Source of the DNA: Roseateles puraquae
GTDB taxonomy: Bacteria; Pseudomonadota; Gammaproteobacteria; Burkholderiales; Burkholderiaceae_C
Length of the DNA: 64,000 nucleotides
Assembly: GCF_002205845.1 (NCBI RefSeq)
Contig: NZ_NISI01000003.1
Span: 186,001 to 250,000 of the forward strand
Direction: 5' to 3'
A program made the translations under genes and the position numbers. Position 1 is the first letter of the stretch, and each line of letters opens with the position of its first letter. Below, piece after piece: positions 56,569 to 64,000 of the stretch. The notes under the pieces are model-generated. The model saw only the letters and a program-made list of their open reading frames with translations. It did not search any database and was not told where the DNA came from.

Positions 56569-57264
56569 TCACTTCGCGAGCAGCACCGATCCGCTGACGC
56601 TCACCGTCACGGTCGCCTTGCCGGCTTCGGTCGGCAGGGCCTCATCGGCGCCCATGCCCGCGCGCATGGCCTTCATCATCATCGGGCGCTGCGGGCCGGC
56701 TTCATCGCTGCTGATGCTCACGTCACCCAGCACGTAGCTGCCGTAGCCGAACTGGCGCGCGTAGTCGCCCGCCTTGGTGCGGTAGCGGCTGATGGCTTGG
56801 GCCGTGATGTCGGCCTCGGCCTTCTCACGGGCCTCGCGAGACAGGCTGTAGCCCACCCGGGCGATCGTCAGGCTCGTGATGCGCCCGGTCAGCTGAGCGA
56901 TGGTGGCCGCGTCGCGTCCTTCCACGATCAGTTCCGCGCTGCCCTGCCAACCGTTGAGCTTGCCGGTCTTGGGATCATTGCGCGGGTACAGCGAAAAGCT
57001 GCCCGTCTGCAACTCCACTTGGCCCGGCTTGGCCACCTTGCGGGCTTCGGCCAGCGCCGCGTCCAGCGCCTGCTTCAGGGCGGTCTGCACGCTGCCGGCA
57101 TCCGCCCCCTCGCGCGAGGTGGAGAAGGTGACGCCGAGCACGTCGCGCGTCACTTCGGCGCTGGCGCTGGCGGACAAGGTGAGCCGCTCGCGCGGCAGCG
57201 TGTCAGCGCCCGCCGGGGTGGCAAGCACAAGGGCCAGAGAACTCAAAGCAAGCAGGTCACGCAT
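56569..57264 (-). CDS. SIMPL domain (DUF541) exported protein
   Basis: 231 aa protein with a signal peptide (RDLLALSSLALVLATPAGA) and a SIMPL/DUF541 domain (LTLSASASAEVTRDVLGVTFSTSREGADA onward, residues ~28-200). This family forms periplasmic oligomers (YggE, BP26) with unclear function, sometimes linked to oxidative stress. The C-terminus ends in a beta-strand-like VTVSVSGSVLLAK. Convergent with bdhA (six-base gap), divergent from ompR. Confidence 0.9.
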   Translation of the reverse strand: MRDLLALSSLALVLATPAGADTLPRERLTLSASASAEVTRDVLGVTFSTSREGADAGSVQTALKQALDAALAEARKVAKPGQVELQTGSFSLYPRNDPKTGKLNGWQGSAELIVEGRDAATIAQLTGRITSLTIARVGYSLSREAREKAEADITAQAISRYRTKAGDYARQFGYGSYVLGDVSISSDEAGPQRPMMMKAMRAGMGADEALPTEAGKATVTVSVSGSVLLAK

Positions 57265-57402
57265 GGGAATCTCTCAATACAAGGAGGGAAAGCCCAGCTT
57301 AAGCCCACCAGTTGGCAACGAGCTGTAACCGCTGCGCCCTGTCCTACAAAACCGGGTTTCAAACCTGCTCACAATGGCGCTGTTACAAATTCAGGAACCG
57401 CG

Positions 57403-58137
57403 ATGAACAGCAGCGCGACACCCCGTCCCAACCGCATTCTTGTCGTCGATGACGACGCACGCATCCGCGACTTGCTCCGGCGTTATCTGACGCAGGAAGG
57501 CTTCGAGGTGCTGCTGGCCGAAGACAGCCGCGCCCTGAACAAGCAGCTGACCCGCGAGACGGTGGACCTCATCGTGCTCGACCTGATGCTGCCCGGCGAA
57601 GATGGCCTGACCATCTGCCGCCGCCTGCGGGCCGCCAACGACAGCACGCCCATCATCATGCTCACCGCCAAGGTGGAAGACGTGGACCGCATCGTGGGCC
57701 TCGAAGTGGGCGCCGACGACTACCTGGCCAAGCCCTTCAACCCGCGCGAGCTGCTGGCCCGCATCAATGCAGTGCTGCGCCGCCGCCCGCCGCCGGAAGC
57801 CCCGGGTGCGCCGAGCAAGGAGCCGATGACGGTCACCTTCGGGCCGTTCGAGTTTGACCTGGCCCTGCGCCGCCTGACCAAGAACGGCGAGCAGCTGCCG
57901 CTGACCACCGGCGAGTTCTCGATGCTCAAGACCCTGGTGCGCCACCCGCGCCAGCCGCTGTCGCGTGACAAGCTGGCCCAGCTCGCCCGCGGCCGTGAAT
58001 TCGAGCCCTTCGACCGCAGCCTGGACGTGCAGATCTCGCGCCTGCGCAAGATGCTGGAAGCCGACCCGGCCCAGCCGCGCTACATCCAGACCGTGTGGGG
58101 CGTGGGCTACGTGTTCGTGCCCGACGAGAATACGTGA
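57403..58137 (+). CDS. ompR: OmpR-type response regulator
   Basis: 244 aa response regulator very similar to OmpR. Acidic pocket VVDDDARIRDLL, phosphorylation site D60 in DLIVLDLMLPGEDGL, KPFNPREL, and an OmpR-type winged helix (FEPFDRSLDVQISRLRKMLE; YIQTVWGVGYVF). It should bind DNA and control envelope genes with the following histidine kinase. ATG 57403 is the start used; 156 bp separate it from envZ. Confidence 0.93.
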   Translation: MNSSATPRPNRILVVDDDARIRDLLRRYLTQEGFEVLLAEDSRALNKQLTRETVDLIVLDLMLPGEDGLTICRRLRAANDSTPIIMLTAKVEDVDRIVGLEVGADDYLAKPFNPRELLARINAVLRRRPPPEAPGAPSKEPMTVTFGPFEFDLALRRLTKNGEQLPLTTGEFSMLKTLVRHPRQPLSRDKLAQLARGREFEPFDRSLDVQISRLRKMLEADPAQPRYIQTVWGVGYVFVPDENT

Positions 58138-58293
58138 GCCCCTCGCCCCGCCTTGCCCCGCTGCAGGCGGGCAAGACGGGTCGCTACCCCGTGGGCACGG
58201 CGATGCCTGCCGGCTGAACCGCCAGGCCCATCGCCCCCCGCGGGCCAGCTTGGGGCGGCCCGGCGCTCGGCCCGAACACAACTCGACTGATCC

Positions 58294-59613
58294 ATGCCTC
58301 GCCCGCAACTCGCGCTCAACCTCTTCTGGCGCACCTTCGCCTGGCTCGCCCTGCTGCTGGCCGGTGCGGTGCTGGCCTGGCAATACACCTTCAAGCTGCT
58401 GGAGGCCCAGCCGCGCGCGCTCGAATCCGCCGAGCAGCTCGCCGGGCTGGTGAAGCTCAGCCGCATCGCGCTGGAGCACACCGACCCGATCAACCGGGTC
58501 GCGGTCATCAGCTCCATGTCCCGCGGCGACACGGTGCAGGTGCGCGTGGCCGAGACCAGCGACCGCTGGCTGCCCTACGACACCAGCCCCTTTGCCACCC
58601 AGTTGGCATCCGAGCTGCGCAGCACGCTCGGACCCGACACCGTGGTGGCCCGCAGCGTCAACGACACGCCCGGGCTCTGGGTGCGCTACGTGGTGGGGGA
58701 AGACGCCTTCTGGCTCAAGACCACGCCCACGCCGCTGTCCATCTCGCTGAACAGCAACTGGTGGTGGGTGGTCATCGCGCTGCTGGCCACCGTGGTGGGT
58801 TCGGCATTGATCGCGCGGCTGATCAACCAGCCCCTGCGCGAGCTGGCGGAAGCCGCCGGCCGCATCCGTGATGGCGAGTACGACTCGCGGCTGGACGAGA
58901 ACACCATGACCAGCGAGATCCGCGAGGTCAACATGGGCTTCAACCGCATGGCGCGCGAACTGGCCAAGCTGGAAGAAGACCGTGCGGTGATGCTGGCCGG
59001 CATCTCCCACGACCTGCGCACGCCGTTGGCCCGGCTGCGCCTGGAAACGGAGATGAGCGTCAATGACGAGCAGGCGCGTCACTTCATGGCGCAGGACATC
59101 GATCAGCTCGACGCCATCATCAGCAAGTTCATGGACTATGCGCGGCCCAACGAGACCCAGCTGCGCGAGACCAAGCTCATCGACATCGTCGAGCGGGAGG
59201 TCCAGGGCTTCCGCGACCCCGACCAGATCCGCTTCCGCGTGCAGGTCAGCGAGGCGCTGAAGGTCTTCGTGGACGACACCGAGCTCGGCCGCGTGCTGCT
59301 CAACCTCTTCGAGAACGCCCGCCGCTACGGGCACCAGCCCGGCGAACCGGCGCGTGTGGACGTGAGCGCCACACGCCAGGGCTCCTGGGTGGAGCTGCGC
59401 GTGCGCGACCACGGCCCCGGCGTGCCGCCCGACCGGCTGCAGCGCCTCACGACGCCGTTCTACCGCGGTGACGCCGCCCGCACCGCCGCCAGTGGCGCCG
59501 GCCTTGGCTTGGCCATCGTGGAGAAGTCGGTGCAGCGGCTGGGTGGCCAGCTGTCCATCAGCAACTCGCCCGAAGGCGGCCTGCTGACGGTGCTCAAGCT
59601 GCAGGCCAGCTGA
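58294..59613 (+). CDS. envZ: EnvZ-type sensor histidine kinase
   Basis: 439 aa kinase. Helix 1 about residues 12-30, periplasmic domain to about 154, helix 2 (WWWVVIALLATVVGSALIARL, about 156-176), HAMP (PLRELAEAAGRIRDGEYDSRL), HisKA with H239 in AGISHDLRTPLARLRLE, and HATPase (NLFENARRYGH; RDHGPGVPPDRLQRL; SGAGLGLAIVEKSVQ). Partner of the preceding OmpR-like regulator. Confidence 0.92.
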   Translation: MPRPQLALNLFWRTFAWLALLLAGAVLAWQYTFKLLEAQPRALESAEQLAGLVKLSRIALEHTDPINRVAVISSMSRGDTVQVRVAETSDRWLPYDTSPFATQLASELRSTLGPDTVVARSVNDTPGLWVRYVVGEDAFWLKTTPTPLSISLNSNWWWVVIALLATVVGSALIARLINQPLRELAEAAGRIRDGEYDSRLDENTMTSEIREVNMGFNRMARELAKLEEDRAVMLAGISHDLRTPLARLRLETEMSVNDEQARHFMAQDIDQLDAIISKFMDYARPNETQLRETKLIDIVEREVQGFRDPDQIRFRVQVSEALKVFVDDTELGRVLLNLFENARRYGHQPGEPARVDVSATRQGSWVELRVRDHGPGVPPDRLQRLTTPFYRGDAARTAASGAGLGLAIVEKSVQRLGGQLSISNSPEGGLLTVLKLQAS

Positions 59614-59619
59614 ACGGGC

Positions 59620-60120
59620 TCAGAGGGCAGCCAGCAGGCACACGGCCCGCGCCTCGATGGCGCGGCCTTCGCCCACCGGGCCCATCTTCTCGGCCGTCTT
59701 GGCCTTCACGTTGACCTGGCCCACGGCCACGCCCATGACCTCGGCCAGGCGCTCGCGCATGGCCAGGATGTGCGGCGCCATCTTGGGCGCCTGGGCGACG
59801 ATGGTGGTGTCCAGGTTCACCAGCTGCCAGCCGGCCTCGCGCACCCGCCGGTAGGCCTCGGCGAGCAGCACCATGGAGTCGGCGCCCTTGAACTCGGCCG
59901 CCGTGTCGGGAAACAGCTTGCCGATGTCGCCCAGGGCGGCGGCGCCCAGCAGCGCGTCGGTGATGGCATGCGCCAGGGCATCGGCGTCCGAGTGGCCCAG
60001 CAGGCCGTGGGTATGCGGGATGGTGATGCCGCCCAGGATGAGCGGACGGCCGGTGACGAGTTGGTGGGTGTCCCAGCCTTCGCCGATACGCAGGGCAGGA
60101 AGGACGGAGGCGGCATTCAT
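59620..60120 (-). CDS. ispF: 2-C-methyl-D-erythritol 2,4-cyclodiphosphate synthase
   Basis: 166 aa IspF of the MEP isoprenoid pathway; cyclises CDP-ME 2-phosphate. Metal-binding residues are in [10 protein letters not shown] (Asp/His) and [16 protein letters not shown] (His), with [14 protein letters not shown] 60120 is chosen; an upstream in-frame start exists. IspD is also on the minus strand at 63151-63861 but three kilobases upstream, with two plus-strand genes between. Confidence 0.95.
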   Translation of the reverse strand: MNAASVLPALRIGEGWDTHQLVTGRPLILGGITIPHTHGLLGHSDADALAHAITDALLGAAALGDIGKLFPDTAAEFKGADSMVLLAEAYRRVREAGWQLVNLDTTIVAQAPKMAPHILAMRERLAEVMGVAVGQVNVKAKTAEKMGPVGEGRAIEARAVCLLAAL

Positions 60121-60169
60121 GCGCAGGATTGTCGGCGCAAAGGTCACGGTGCCGCGCTAACCTACCGCC

Positions 60170-60895
60170 ATGCCCGTGTCGAGCCTCGCGCGCCCTGCCC
60201 TGCTGCTGTGCCTGACGGCGGCCACCGCTGTCACCGCGGCGCCGCTGCCAACACTCAAGCTGCTGGTGTTCCCGGCGCCGGGGCTGTTCGATGTGCAGGA
60301 CGATGGACGCATCGCAGGGCCCGGCGGCGCCCTGCTGGTCAAGATCGGCCGGGCCAGTGCGGTGACCTTCGAGACCCAGAGCCTGCCCATTCCGCGCGCC
60401 TGGCACACCATCCAGGCGACGCCGCAAAGCTGCGTGGTCGGCATGAGCCGCACGCCAGACCGGGAGGGCCGCTTCCAGTGGGTGGCGCCGATCTCCCGGG
60501 CCGATTTCATCGTCTATGGCCGGCCCGACTCCCCCGCGCTGGCGCCCGAGCTGTCTGCGCTGCGGGGCCGCGCCGTGGTGGTGCTGCGCGAGACGGTGCC
60601 GGCCAACCAGTTGCGTGATCTGGGCGTCCCCGCCCAGGAGGTCAGCAGCCCGGCCATCGCCCTGCGCATGCTGCAGGCTGGCCGGGTGGACTATTGGTAT
60701 GTGCACCAGCTGCTGGCCGAGCCGGCTGCCAGCGCCGCGGGCGGGCCGGCGCTCAAGCCGTTATTCACCACGTCGCGCCATGACGGCTATCTCGCCTGCA
60801 ACCTCGAAGTGCCCGCCGCCACGGTGGAGCAGTTGAGGCAGGCCCTGCAACGGCTGCGCCGCAATGGTGACCTGGCTGAGTTCGGGCTGCGCTGA
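60170..60895 (+). CDS. Small periplasmic solute-binding-protein-like protein
   Basis: 241 aa exported protein with leader VSSLARPALLLCLTAATAVTA. The body resembles family-3 amino-acid-binding proteins (PGLFDVQDDGRIAGPGGALLVKIG; SRADFIVYGRPDS; ALRMLQAGRVDYWYVHQLLA). No permease genes are adjacent, so it may be a stand-alone sensor or binding protein. Divergent from ispF with a 49 bp gap. Function uncertain. Confidence 0.75.
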   Translation: MPVSSLARPALLLCLTAATAVTAAPLPTLKLLVFPAPGLFDVQDDGRIAGPGGALLVKIGRASAVTFETQSLPIPRAWHTIQATPQSCVVGMSRTPDREGRFQWVAPISRADFIVYGRPDSPALAPELSALRGRAVVVLRETVPANQLRDLGVPAQEVSSPAIALRMLQAGRVDYWYVHQLLAEPAASAAGGPALKPLFTTSRHDGYLACNLEVPAATVEQLRQALQRLRRNGDLAEFGLR

Positions 60896-60925
60896 GGTCA
60901 ACGTCCCCTGCTATGGTGCCGCGCC

Positions 60926-63178
60926 ATGCGCCGCACCGCCCTGCTCCACTGCCTCGCCTCCGCCTTGTCTGCCACCCTGGCCCTGATCACCTGCATCGGG
61001 GCGCTGGCCCAGACCCCGCCCGCCTCCGCGCCAGCGGCCCCCACTCCCACGGCCCGCCCCAAGATCGGCCTGGTGCTCTCCGGCGGCGGCGCGCGGGGGC
61101 TGGCCCACATCGGCGTACTGCGCGTGCTGGAGGAGATGAAGGTGCCGGTGGACCTGATCGTCGGCACCAGCATGGGCGCCGTGGTGGGCGGCGCCTACGC
61201 CTCGGGGCGCAGCGTGGACGAGCTCGAAGCCCTGGTGAAAAGCGCCAACTGGAATGCCATCCTGGCCGACCGCCCCGCGCGTGACCGCCTGTCCATCCGC
61301 CGCCGCGAAGACGACGAGCGCCTGCCCTCGCGTATCGAGTTCGGCTTCAACCTCGCCCGCGGCGCCATGCTGCCCGGGGGCGCGGCGGGCAATGGTCAAC
61401 TGGAGGCGACGCTGTCGTCCCTGCTGCCCGCCACCCGCACCGACGACCCGCTGCGCAAGCTGCCCATCCCCTTCCGCGCCGTGGCCACCGACCTGCTCTC
61501 GGGCGCGATGCTCGACCAGGCCGACACACCGCTCTTTGAAGCCCTGCGCGCGTCGATGGCGGTGCCCGGCGTGTTTGCGCCGCTGCGCGTCAACGGCCGG
61601 CCTCGCGTGGACGGCGGCCTGGTGCGCAACCTGCCCATCGACCTGGCGCGGCAGCTGGGCGCCGACATCATCATCGCGGTCAACGTGGGCACGCCGCTGC
61701 TTGAAGATCGCGAGATCACCAGCGCGGTGATGGTGGCCAACCAGATGCTGCAGATCCTGACGGAGCAGAACGTGCAGCGCTCCCTGCGCGAGCTGCGCCC
61801 GCAGGACATCATCATCGACCCCGACCTGCCCGGCATGGGCTTCATGGACTTCCAGCGTGCCGATGAAGCCATGGCCACCGGGCGCCGCGCCGCCCTCGCC
61901 GCCAGCGAGCGCCTCGCCGCGCTCGCCGCCCCGGCGGACGCCGCCCGGCTGCAGGCGCGTCGTTTGAACCTGCCGGAAGAGTCGCCGGGCGCCCTGCCGT
62001 TAGGCGAACTCAGCTTCAGCGGCATGCACCGGGTCAACGCGGAGGCGCTGCGCGCCGAACTCGGCCTGACGCCCGGCACGCCCATCGGCCGCCCCGAGCT
62101 CGCCCGCGCCGTCGAGCGGCTGGACGGCATGGGTGACTTCGACCGCATCGAGACCGATGTCGACGACCGCGACGGTCGCCGTGACGTCGCCTTCAAGCTG
62201 ACCGAGGCCGACTGGGCCCCGAGCCGCATCCGCCTCGGCCTGGAGCTCTACAGCAACTTCGCCGATGCCAGCAGCTACTCGCTCGTGGCCATGCACGTCG
62301 CCAACTGGCTCAACCCGTGGGGCGCCGAGCTGCGCAGCGTGGCCCGCATCGGCTCGGCACGCGGCCTGAACACCGAGTTCTACCAACCGCTGGGCCCGGG
62401 CTCGCGCTGGTTCGCCAGCGCCAAGCTCAGCTACGAGGCGGGGGCCAACGATGTGTTCTCCCAGGGGCAGCGCGCGCTGCGTCTGTCGAGCAGCCTGACC
62501 AGCGCCCAGCTTGAACTCGGCCATCGGGTCGCCGGCCTGGGCGACCTGCGCTTGGGCGTCGGCCAGCTGCGCGCCAGCAACGAGATCGTCGTGCCCGTGA
62601 TCCCGGGGCGCGGTCCGCAATCGCAGTCCTACACCCAGAGCTATCTGGAGCTGCACACCGACACCCTGGACTCCCTGGCCTTCCCGAGCCGCGGGCAATG
62701 GACCACGGCGCGCATCGAATGGCTGCGCCCACGCGGCGAGAGCCCGGTCATCAACGCGTCCCTGCTCGGCCTGGGCGCCTTCCGCCTGGGCGACTGGGCG
62801 GGCCAGCTCTACGGCGAGGTGGCCCACGCGGAGCGCGGCCAGACCCGGTCGCTCGGCGGCTACCTGCGCCTGTCCGGCACACCCGACGGCTCGCTGACCG
62901 GCGAGAACATGGTGCTGGCCCGCGTGGTGATGGCGCGCCGCATCGGCGAAATGCCGGTCGGCCTGGGCGGCGCGGTGCGGGTGGGCTTCTCACTGGAGAC
63001 CGGCGCCGTCAGCCCGGGCGCCGGCCTGCGCCTGGCCAACCTGCCCCGCGAGGGCTGGAAGCAGGCCGTCAGCGGCTTCCTGAGCGTGGACACCCGCTTC
63101 GGCCCGTTCTTCCTGGCCCTGGGCAGCACGCGGGGCGGGGATACCTCGGCCTATCTGCTGCTCGGGCCGACCTGGTAG
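60926..63178 (+). CDS. Patatin-like phospholipase with POTRA and barrel, PlpD-type (type Vd)
   Basis: 750 aa protein. Signal peptide about residues 1-29. The patatin domain (about 46-300) has the glycine loop LSGGGARGLAHIGVL, the nucleophile S82 in GTSMGAVVGG, and the D229 of the DGG dyad motif (RVDGGLVRNLPIDLA). Then a POTRA-like domain (LSFSGMHRVNAEALRAELG) and a C-terminal outer-membrane barrel (about 430-750) ending in LLLGPTW. This layout is that of type Vd autotransporters such as PlpD. Its last 28 bp overlap the convergent ispD. Confidence 0.9.
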   Translation: MRRTALLHCLASALSATLALITCIGALAQTPPASAPAAPTPTARPKIGLVLSGGGARGLAHIGVLRVLEEMKVPVDLIVGTSMGAVVGGAYASGRSVDELEALVKSANWNAILADRPARDRLSIRRREDDERLPSRIEFGFNLARGAMLPGGAAGNGQLEATLSSLLPATRTDDPLRKLPIPFRAVATDLLSGAMLDQADTPLFEALRASMAVPGVFAPLRVNGRPRVDGGLVRNLPIDLARQLGADIIIAVNVGTPLLEDREITSAVMVANQMLQILTEQNVQRSLRELRPQDIIIDPDLPGMGFMDFQRADEAMATGRRAALAASERLAALAAPADAARLQARRLNLPEESPGALPLGELSFSGMHRVNAEALRAELGLTPGTPIGRPELARAVERLDGMGDFDRIETDVDDRDGRRDVAFKLTEADWAPSRIRLGLELYSNFADASSYSLVAMHVANWLNPWGAELRSVARIGSARGLNTEFYQPLGPGSRWFASAKLSYEAGANDVFSQGQRALRLSSSLTSAQLELGHRVAGLGDLRLGVGQLRASNEIVVPVIPGRGPQSQSYTQSYLELHTDTLDSLAFPSRGQWTTARIEWLRPRGESPVINASLLGLGAFRLGDWAGQLYGEVAHAERGQTRSLGGYLRLSGTPDGSLTGENMVLARVVMARRIGEMPVGLGGAVRVGFSLETGAVSPGAGLRLANLPREGWKQAVSGFLSVDTRFGPFFLALGSTRGGDTSAYLLLGPTW

Positions 63179-63861
63179 AGGCAGCGCGCCGCCAGCTCGA
63201 AATCCTCCGGCCAGGTCACCTTGAAGTTGGCCATCGACGCGCGCACCAGCCGGGGCGCCAGGCCCAGGGCCTCGATGGCGCTGGCTTCGTCGGTGGCCGC
63301 GGCGCCCAGGGCCAGCAGCGCGCGCTCGACCAGGCCGAGGCGGAACATCTGCGGGGTCTGGGCGGCCCATTTGTCGCGGCGGTCGACGGTGGCGGTGACG
63401 CGGGCGTCGGCGTCGCCGGCCTTGAGCGTGTCAGCCACCGGCTGCGCGAGCAGGCCGCCGACCGGGTCGTGCTGGCAGGCGTCGATCAAGGCGTCGACCC
63501 AGGCCGGCTGAAGCAGGCAGCGGGCCGCGTCGTGCACCAACACCCAGTCGTCTTCTTCCGCGCCGCGGCGGCGCAGCTCGGCCAGGCCGCCGAGCACGCT
63601 CTCGGCGCGGCTGGCGCCGCCGACCCGCGCCACCCAGGCGCGGCAATCGGGCAGCGCGGCCTCGAAGCGGTCGTCGGACGGCGACAGCACCACCAGCGTC
63701 TGCGCCAGGCGAGGCACCGCGGCCAGCGCCGCCAGCGTGTGGGCCAGCATGGGCCGGCCGGCAATCTCGACGTACTGCTTGGGCTGGCCGGCGCCGGAGC
63801 GTTCACCCACGCCGGCCGCGGGCACGAGGGCAAAGAAGCGGGGGGAAATCATCCCCGGCAT
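63151..63861 (-). CDS. ispD: 2-C-methyl-D-erythritol 4-phosphate cytidylyltransferase
   Basis: About 236 aa IspD of the MEP pathway; MEP + CTP to CDP-ME. N-terminal PAAGVGERSGAGQPKQYVEIAGRPMLAHTL carries the CTP loop (residues ~14-43). VLVHDAARCLL and RDKWAAQTPQMFRLGLVERAL follow. ATG 63861 and 63852 are both possible. The 3' end overlaps the patatin gene tail-to-tail by 28 bp. Normally paired with ispF, here about 3 kb away. Confidence 0.94.
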   Translation of the reverse strand: MPGMISPRFFALVPAAGVGERSGAGQPKQYVEIAGRPMLAHTLAALAAVPRLAQTLVVLSPSDDRFEAALPDCRAWVARVGGASRAESVLGGLAELRRRGAEEDDWVLVHDAARCLLQPAWVDALIDACQHDPVGGLLAQPVADTLKAGDADARVTATVDRRDKWAAQTPQMFRLGLVERALLALGAAATDEASAIEALGLAPRLVRASMANFKVTWPEDFELAARCLYQVGPSSR

Positions 63862-63874
63862 TGTCGGCGCGACG

Positions 63875-64000
63875 TCAGGTGTCGTGGCCGGGGTTCTGCC
63901 GGGCCAGCCGGCGCAGCAGGCCAGGCCAGGCGAGCGACGCGCCGGAGCCGCGCATGACCTTGTCGCTCTGCGCGCGGATGCCGGCCAGGATGGACGCCGG
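63875..64000 (-). CDS. Unrecognised protein, C-terminal 41 residues only
   Basis: Open frame entering from the right edge on the minus strand and ending at 63875. The visible end is ILAGIRAQSDKVMRGSGAS, then a short hydrophobic and Arg-rich tail ending NPGHDT. It is only 13 bp upstream of ispD on the same strand, so probably the same operon. Too short to identify. Confidence 0.55.
   Translation of the reverse strand, partial: PASILAGIRAQSDKVMRGSGASLAWPGLLRRLARQNPGHDT

Overview
The window is a contiguous piece of a high-GC betaproteobacterial chromosome. The gene content and order (exbB-exbD-lpxK-Trm112-kdsB-adk; ratA-rnfH next to smpB; phaR; PxpABC with DUF969/DUF979; TctCBA with TctDE) suggest the order Burkholderiales, probably a Leptothrix/Rubrivivax/Roseateles-like member. 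This placement is from gene content only. PhaR and 3-hydroxybutyrate dehydrogenase suggest a polyhydroxybutyrate-storing cell. LpxK, KdsB, TonB systems and a type Vd patatin show a Gram-negative envelope.

Layout. 1-7.1 kb: sodB and xseA (minus), then exbB, exbD, lpxK, a Trm112-like gene, kdsB, adk and an SDR (plus). 7.1-23.1 kb, all minus: a TPR lipoprotein-like/periplasmic gene, two exbD genes, exbB, tonB, a 2OG-Fe(II) oxygenase, a large TonB-dependent receptor, a four-gene oligopeptide ABC importer, ldcA and tadA. Together these could move a peptide-like compound from outside into the cytoplasm. 23.2-28.2 kb, plus: pxpB-pxpC-pxpA, DUF969, DUF979 and DUF72, a 5-oxoproline (pyroglutamate) utilisation unit. 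28.1-31.3 kb, minus: two very small proteins and a secreted sedolisin (S53) peptidase. 31.8-39.0 kb, minus: guaA, an MFS exporter, guaB and a group II intron of about 2.8 kb that lies between the guaB start codon and its likely promoter.

39.0-43.8 kb: DUF4124 protein, a GT-C glycosyltransferase and a GT2-GtrA fusion (plus), rnfH and ratA (minus), smpB (plus). 43.8-49.2 kb, minus: a cystathionine beta-lyase-like enzyme, rimO, phaR, and the TctE/TctD two-component pair. 49.3-52.3 kb, plus: tctC-tctB-tctA, the tricarboxylate transporter that this pair should control. 52.4-55.7 kb, minus: tRNA-Val(GAC), relA, an alpha/beta hydrolase. 55.8-64 kb: 3-hydroxybutyrate dehydrogenase, a SIMPL-domain protein, OmpR/EnvZ-type regulators, ispF, a small periplasmic binding-protein-like gene, a PlpD-type patatin, ispD, and the 3' end of an unrecognised gene.

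The most interesting features are the group II intron in the guaB leader, the complete outer-to-inner-membrane peptide uptake locus with an associated dioxygenase and ldcA, and the compact two-gene periplasmic glycosylation module. No CRISPR array, insertion sequence or prophage was seen.
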